From: DATGUP01 sp035301265
GTDB taxonomy: Bacteria; Bacillota; Bacilli; Bacillales; Amphibacillaceae
Reading direction: 5' to 3'
DNA: 64,000 bases
NCBI GenBank assembly: GCA_035301265.1
Contig: DATGUP010000018.1
Coordinates: 47,685 to 111,684 of the forward strand
Positions 60,261 through 64,000 of the stretch are shown here, piece after piece. The notes under the pieces were generated by a model. The model did no database searches, had not been told where the DNA came from, and saw only the letters and a program-made list of their open reading frames with translations. The translations under genes were made by a program, and so were the position numbers. How positions within the stretch are numbered: the first letter of the stretch is position 1; each line of letters begins with the position of its first letter.

Positions 60261-62675
60261 ATGAGTTATAATCACCAAGCAATCGAAAGCAAATGGCAAA
60301 AGTATTGGCTCGAAAATAAAACGTTTAAAACAGACACGTTTTCAGAAAAAGAAAAATTTTATGCGCTTGATATGTTTCCGTATCCATCGGGTTCAGGTCT
60401 TCACGTCGGTCATCCGGAAGGGTATACGGCGACTGATATTATATCGCGGATGAAGCGAATGCAAGGTTACGAAGTGTTGCACCCGATGGGGTGGGACGCC
60501 TTTGGCTTGCCGGCAGAGCAATATGCGCTTGATACGGGTAACAGTCCTGCCGAATTTACTAAAAAAAACATTGCGACATTTAAGCGGCAGATTCAGGAGT
60601 TAGGTTTTTCTTATGATTGGGACCGAGAGATTAGTACGACGGATCCACAATACTATAAATGGACTCAATGGATTTTTACTAAACTTTATGAAAAAGGGTT
60701 GGCTTATATTGATGAAGTGCCCGTCAATTGGTGTCCAGCACTTGGGACGGTTTTAGCCAACGAAGAAGTCATTGACGGAAAAAGCGAACGCGGCGGCCAT
60801 CCGGTTATTCGCAAGCCAATGAAGCAATGGATGTTACGGATTACGGCATATGCGGATAGACTTCTGGAAGATTTGGAAGAACTCGATTGGCCAGAGAGCA
60901 TTAAAGAGATGCAGCGCAATTGGATCGGGCGTTCGGAAGGGGCGGAAATCACCTTTGCTGTCGATGGCTATGACGATGAATTCGTTGTCTTTACGACGCG
61001 TCCTGACACATTGTTTGGGGCGACATATGCCGTTTTGGCCCCGGAACATCCACTTGTAAAAAAGATTGTAGAACCAGAGCAAAAACCAGCTGTGGATGCT
61101 TATTTAGAGAAGGTGCAAACGAAAACAGATTTGGAACGCACGGATTTAGCTAAAGAGAAAACCGGCGTGTTTACAGGCGCATATGCGATCAATCCGGCTA
61201 ACGGAAAAAAATTGCCGATTTGGATTGCTGATTATGTGTTGATGTCTTACGGCACAGGCGCTATCATGGCAGTACCTGGACACGATGAACGCGATTATGC
61301 ATTTGCTAAAAAATATGATTTGCCGATCGTGGAGGTCGTATCAGGGGGTGATCTTGCCAAAGAGGCTTATCTCGAAGACGGAGTCCATGTTAATTCGGAG
61401 TTTTTGAATGGATTGAATAATGAAGAAGCGATCAATCGAATGATCGAATGGCTAGAGGCAAATGGCATAGGGAAGAAAAAAGTAACCTATCGACTGCGCG
61501 ATTGGCTATTCTCCAGACAGCGCTACTGGGGTGAGCCCATTCCAATCATCCATTGGGAAGACGGGACGATGAGCGCTTTATCCGAAGAGGATCTGCCGCT
61601 GGAGCTGCCGGAGATGACGGAAATCAAGCCGTCGGGAACCGGTGAATCTCCACTGGCCAACAGTGATTGGGTGCATGTTGTTGATCCAGAAACAGGAATG
61701 AAAGGGCGTCGCGAGACGAACACGATGCCGCAATGGGCTGGTAGTTGTTGGTACTTTTTACGTTATATTGATCCGCATAACCCGAACGAATTAGCCGATC
61801 CCGAAGCATTGAAAAAATGGCTGCCGGTTGATGTTTACATCGGTGGTGCTGAGCATGCGGTCCTTCACTTGTTGTATGCTCGCTTTTGGCATAAGTTTTT
61901 GTACGATATTGGGGTTGTGCCGACGAAAGAACCGTTTGCCAAGCTATTTAACCAAGGGATGATTCTTGGCGAAGGGAACGAAAAAATGAGTAAATCAAAA
62001 GGAAATGTGATTAACCCTGATGATATCATTGCATCACACGGTGCCGATACACTTCGGTTATATGAAATGTTTATGGGTCCGCTCGATGCAGATGTTGCTT
62101 GGTCGACAGAGGGACTGGACGGAGCGCGTCGCTTTCTCGATCGTGTCTGGCGTCTTGTGGTTAATGAGGACGGATCACTTTCTGAAAAAATTGTGGCCGA
62201 TACAGCCGATAGCCAAATGGAAAAAGTGTATCATGAAACAGTGAAAAAAGTAACCGAGGACTTTGAAAATTTGCATTTTAACACTGGTATTTCACAATTG
62301 ATGATTTTTGTGAATGAAGCGAATAAAGCGGAGAAATTATCGAAAGAGCATGTGGAGGGATTTGTTAAACTGCTTTCCCCGGTTGCTCCGCACATTGCTG
62401 AAGAGCTTTGGCAACGTTTAGGTCACGACGATACGATTAGCTATGAACCGTGGCCGGAATACGATGCAACCAAACTAATGGATGATGAAGTGGAAATTGT
62501 CCTACAAGTGATGGGGAAAGTCCGAGCTAAGATACACGTTCCCAAAGATATATCGAAAGAAGAATTGGAAAAACGAGCGCTCGAGCATGATAAAATTAAA
62601 GAATGGGTTGCTGGAAAAACGATTCGCAAAGTAATTGTTGTACCAGGAAAACTTGTTAATATCGTCGCCAATTAA
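60261..62675 (+). CDS. leuS: LeuS, leucyl-tRNA synthetase
   Basis: Class I synthetase, 804 residues, the normal bacterial length. The HIGH motif is in GSGLHVGHPEGYTA, the KMSKS motif in GNEKMSKSKGN, and the CP1 editing domain (about residues 220-420) includes TTRPDTLFGATY and GTGAIMAVPGHDERD. AAGGAGG precedes the ATG at 60261. It is controlled by the T-box upstream. Confidence 0.98.
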   Translation: MSYNHQAIESKWQKYWLENKTFKTDTFSEKEKFYALDMFPYPSGSGLHVGHPEGYTATDIISRMKRMQGYEVLHPMGWDAFGLPAEQYALDTGNSPAEFTKKNIATFKRQIQELGFSYDWDREISTTDPQYYKWTQWIFTKLYEKGLAYIDEVPVNWCPALGTVLANEEVIDGKSERGGHPVIRKPMKQWMLRITAYADRLLEDLEELDWPESIKEMQRNWIGRSEGAEITFAVDGYDDEFVVFTTRPDTLFGATYAVLAPEHPLVKKIVEPEQKPAVDAYLEKVQTKTDLERTDLAKEKTGVFTGAYAINPANGKKLPIWIADYVLMSYGTGAIMAVPGHDERDYAFAKKYDLPIVEVVSGGDLAKEAYLEDGVHVNSEFLNGLNNEEAINRMIEWLEANGIGKKKVTYRLRDWLFSRQRYWGEPIPIIHWEDGTMSALSEEDLPLELPEMTEIKPSGTGESPLANSDWVHVVDPETGMKGRRETNTMPQWAGSCWYFLRYIDPHNPNELADPEALKKWLPVDVYIGGAEHAVLHLLYARFWHKFLYDIGVVPTKEPFAKLFNQGMILGEGNEKMSKSKGNVINPDDIIASHGADTLRLYEMFMGPLDADVAWSTEGLDGARRFLDRVWRLVVNEDGSLSEKIVADTADSQMEKVYHETVKKVTEDFENLHFNTGISQLMIFVNEANKAEKLSKEHVEGFVKLLSPVAPHIAEELWQRLGHDDTISYEPWPEYDATKLMDDEVEIVLQVMGKVRAKIHVPKDISKEELEKRALEHDKIKEWVAGKTIRKVIVVPGKLVNIVAN

Positions 62676-62688
62676 CATGCGATGCAAG

Positions 62689-62731
62689 AACAGTCGTTCA
62701 TTTGGCCATTTCTAAATGAACGACTGTTTAT
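62689..62731 (+). terminator. Terminator hairpin after leuS
   Basis: A perfect 15-base stem, AACAGTCGTTCATTT (62689-62703) with its complement at 62714-62728; short T-rich tail. Confidence 0.75.
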
Positions 62732-62776
62732 TCGTTGTGACTATCCCCGATTCGATGTATTATTTCAACTTAAATT

Positions 62777-63547
62777 TTAAGTCGAGTCATTTGGGATCCA
62801 TTCCGTTTTAAGGTTTGTCCATTTTCCCTCTTCATAAAACCATAATGTTTCTACCGTTCCTAAATGATCGGCACGATAAGCACCGTTAATTTCTTTGTAG
62901 CTTTTCAAGCCGTAGCCCTTGCTTTTACTAATATATACCGGTTCAAAAAAAGCGATCGGCTCGATCATAAGGGGGGTGGATGTTTGCAGCCCTCCTTCAC
63001 TATTATAAAGACCTAGTTTTTCGTACTCTTGTTTGCGGTCTTTTTTGTCAATGACGATCGGTTGTTTGTGCGGAGCGAGTCGAATTTCCGCTTGAAAGTT
63101 TTCGACAAACTTTCCGCTGATTAATTTTTGTTCGGGAAGGGACAGATGTTGTAGTTCCCCATTAGCAAGCGTATCAAGTTGATAATAGTGTAATCCACCT
63201 TTTTCCTCAGTTGCACTTTGATAAAACAGTTCATTTATTTTATTCCGTGTCACATTGAAAACGTTCAATGTTGGTTCATAACCACCGCGGTACGTTATTT
63301 CCCATTCCTTTCCATCAATGCTTGTAATATTAGACCAGACTTTATGATAATATTCTGTTTCCTCGGATAGCAATACACCTTTCAATTCAATTGTTTCGTC
63401 TTGTCCGTCCCCTGTGACGTCTGCCTGATGCGTTTCGATAACGACTGGTTCATGATCTTGCTTTTCTTCCGCTGTGACGATGATGACGAAGTTGCATATG
63501 AATAAGCATAATAGCAGCGATGTGGAAAGGTTTAACAAATGGTGCAT
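62777..63547 (-). CDS. Secreted protein of unknown function
   Basis: A 256-residue exported protein with a signal peptide (about residues 1-27, LLLCLFICNFVIIVTAEE). DVTGDGQDETIELKG resembles a calcium-binding FG-GAP/VCBS-type loop often found in Bacillus secreted proteins. I cannot assign a function. The ATG at 63547 is preferred (GAGGGCGG before it); an ATG at 63562 would add five residues. Confidence 0.75.
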   Translation of the reverse strand: MHHLLNLSTSLLLCLFICNFVIIVTAEEKQDHEPVVIETHQADVTGDGQDETIELKGVLLSEETEYYHKVWSNITSIDGKEWEITYRGGYEPTLNVFNVTRNKINELFYQSATEEKGGLHYYQLDTLANGELQHLSLPEQKLISGKFVENFQAEIRLAPHKQPIVIDKKDRKQEYEKLGLYNSEGGLQTSTPLMIEPIAFFEPVYISKSKGYGLKSYKEINGAYRADHLGTVETLWFYEEGKWTNLKTEWIPNDST

Positions 63548-63733
63548 TTGAACCGCCCTCATTTCTTAGCATTGCTAAATTTATGTTGTGCAAATCGTCG
63601 CATACTATGCTTAAAAGCATATATAAATAAAGGGGGCGAATATTTAGCGGCCATGGTTAACGAAAGAGACGTTATCAATGACTATTTGAACATTGTGGTT
63701 AAAGCAATAATGGGATGAACATTATAAATTTCA

Positions 63734-63762
63734 TTGACAATGATTTTTTATGTTGCTATAAT
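63734..63762 (+). promoter_or_regulatory. rRNA operon promoter P1
   Basis: TTGACA (63734-63739), a 17-base spacer and TATAAT (63757-63762): both hexamers perfect. Confidence 0.88.
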
Positions 63763-63802
63763 TTATTGGTGTCGAGACAGAAACAATTTTCAACTTTGTC
63801 TG

Positions 63803-63831
63803 TTGACATTGTTTCATTGAATTGATATTAT
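63803..63831 (+). promoter_or_regulatory. rRNA operon promoter P2
   Basis: TTGACA (63803-63808), 17-base spacer and TATTAT (63826-63831). The tandem arrangement is usual for Bacillus rRNA operons. Confidence 0.8.
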
Positions 63832-63861
63832 AATTAAGTCGCGTCAAAATGACTTATTCAT

Positions 63862-63885
63862 TTGCTCCTTGAAAACTGAACAAAA
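63862..63885 (+). promoter_or_regulatory. boxA-like antitermination site in the rRNA leader
   Basis: TTGCTCCTTGAAAACTGAAC, the conserved leader segment of Bacillaceae rRNA operons, with a TGCTCCTTGAAAA boxA. Confidence 0.65.
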
Positions 63886-63967
63886 CAACCAGAACGATGA
63901 TTCGTGTTGATGCGAATCGAGATCATAGACGTCAACGATTGTTATCGATCGTTGATCAGATCGACTC

Positions 63968-64000
63968 TTTATGGAGAGTTTGATCTTGGCTCAGGACGAA
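63968..64000 (+). rRNA. 16S rRNA, 5' end only
   Basis: TTTATGGAGAGTTTGATCTT followed by GGCTCAGGACGAA is the universal 5' end of 16S rRNA. The gene continues outside the window. GATCTTGG differs from the usual GATCCTGG. Confidence 0.95.

Noticed and set aside
1..64000. CRISPR arrays, prophage, insertion sequences, defence islands, tRNA genes
   Set aside because: I looked for spaced direct repeats, transposase or phage motifs and cloverleaf genes with CCA-like ends and saw none; nearly all genes are housekeeping or conserved Bacillaceae genes.

Overview
The window reads as a chromosomal stretch of a Gram-positive, endospore-forming member of the Bacillaceae. The evidence is strong Shine-Dalgarno (SD) sequences before nearly every gene, many TTG/GTG starts, T-box and FMN riboswitch leaders, menaquinone genes, and several sporulation or coat-related genes (yunB, lytH, yutC, yutH, kapB, ytpB). 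Gene order follows blocks of the Bacillus subtilis chromosome: suf, yun, yut, yum, yui, then patB/kapB, pgi/yugI, then men, ytkD, ytl, pckA, metK, asnB, yto/ytp/ytq and leuS. The very acidic secreted protease and the sodium-coupled transporter suggest a halophilic or alkaliphilic lifestyle; this is an inference.

Layout. 1-4944: suf operon (sufC partial, D, S, U, B) for Fe-S cluster assembly. 5430-8045: yunD, yunC, yunB. 8197-9836: a sodium:neurotransmitter-symporter family transporter with a 36-residue small subunit, set inside the otherwise conserved yun/yut block. 9856-11819: lytH and yutC (minus), yutD (plus). 11868-13624: a small conserved protein and a frameshifted amidase. 13950-18416: yutE, a cysteine-rich MarR/SufR-like regulator, yutF, yutG (minus), yutH and a 2-hydroxyacid dehydrogenase. 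18464-20809: NifU-like yutI, yuzD, an A-type Fe-S carrier and yumC. 21003-24964: an MFS exporter, the type II NADH dehydrogenase yumB with putative Rex operators, yuiB and yuiC. 25385-34338: bioY, deoD, a lone HPr gene, kapB, a Cu/Zn superoxide dismutase lipoprotein, patB, pgi, yugI, a thioredoxin-fold protein and an M42 peptidase. 34930-39198: a 1422-residue subtilisin-family secreted protease. 39577-40483: FMN riboswitch and ribU. 40600-48491: menaquinone genes menI, menA (minus) and menF-D-H-B-E (plus), without menC. 48590-52211: a small protein, ytkD and an SsuABC-type transporter. 52438-59860: pckA, metK, asnB, ytoA, ytpB, ytqB. 60261-62675: leuS behind a T-box. 62777-63547: a secreted protein. 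63734-64000: rRNA promoters and the first bases of a 16S rRNA gene.

Themes. Fe-S metabolism is concentrated here (suf, SufR-like regulator, NifU, A-type carrier, ferredoxin-NADP reductase). Respiration is covered by menaquinone synthesis and an NDH-2. RNA-based control is frequent: an FMN riboswitch, a T-box, an unassigned terminator/antiterminator leader before metK, and three hairpins whose 3' arm contains the SD of the next gene.

I saw no CRISPR array, prophage, insertion sequence or tRNA gene, and no convincing new multi-gene system. The strongest oddity is asnB: its glutaminase domain has lost the N-terminal nucleophilic cysteine and several other catalytic elements, while the synthetase domain is intact.
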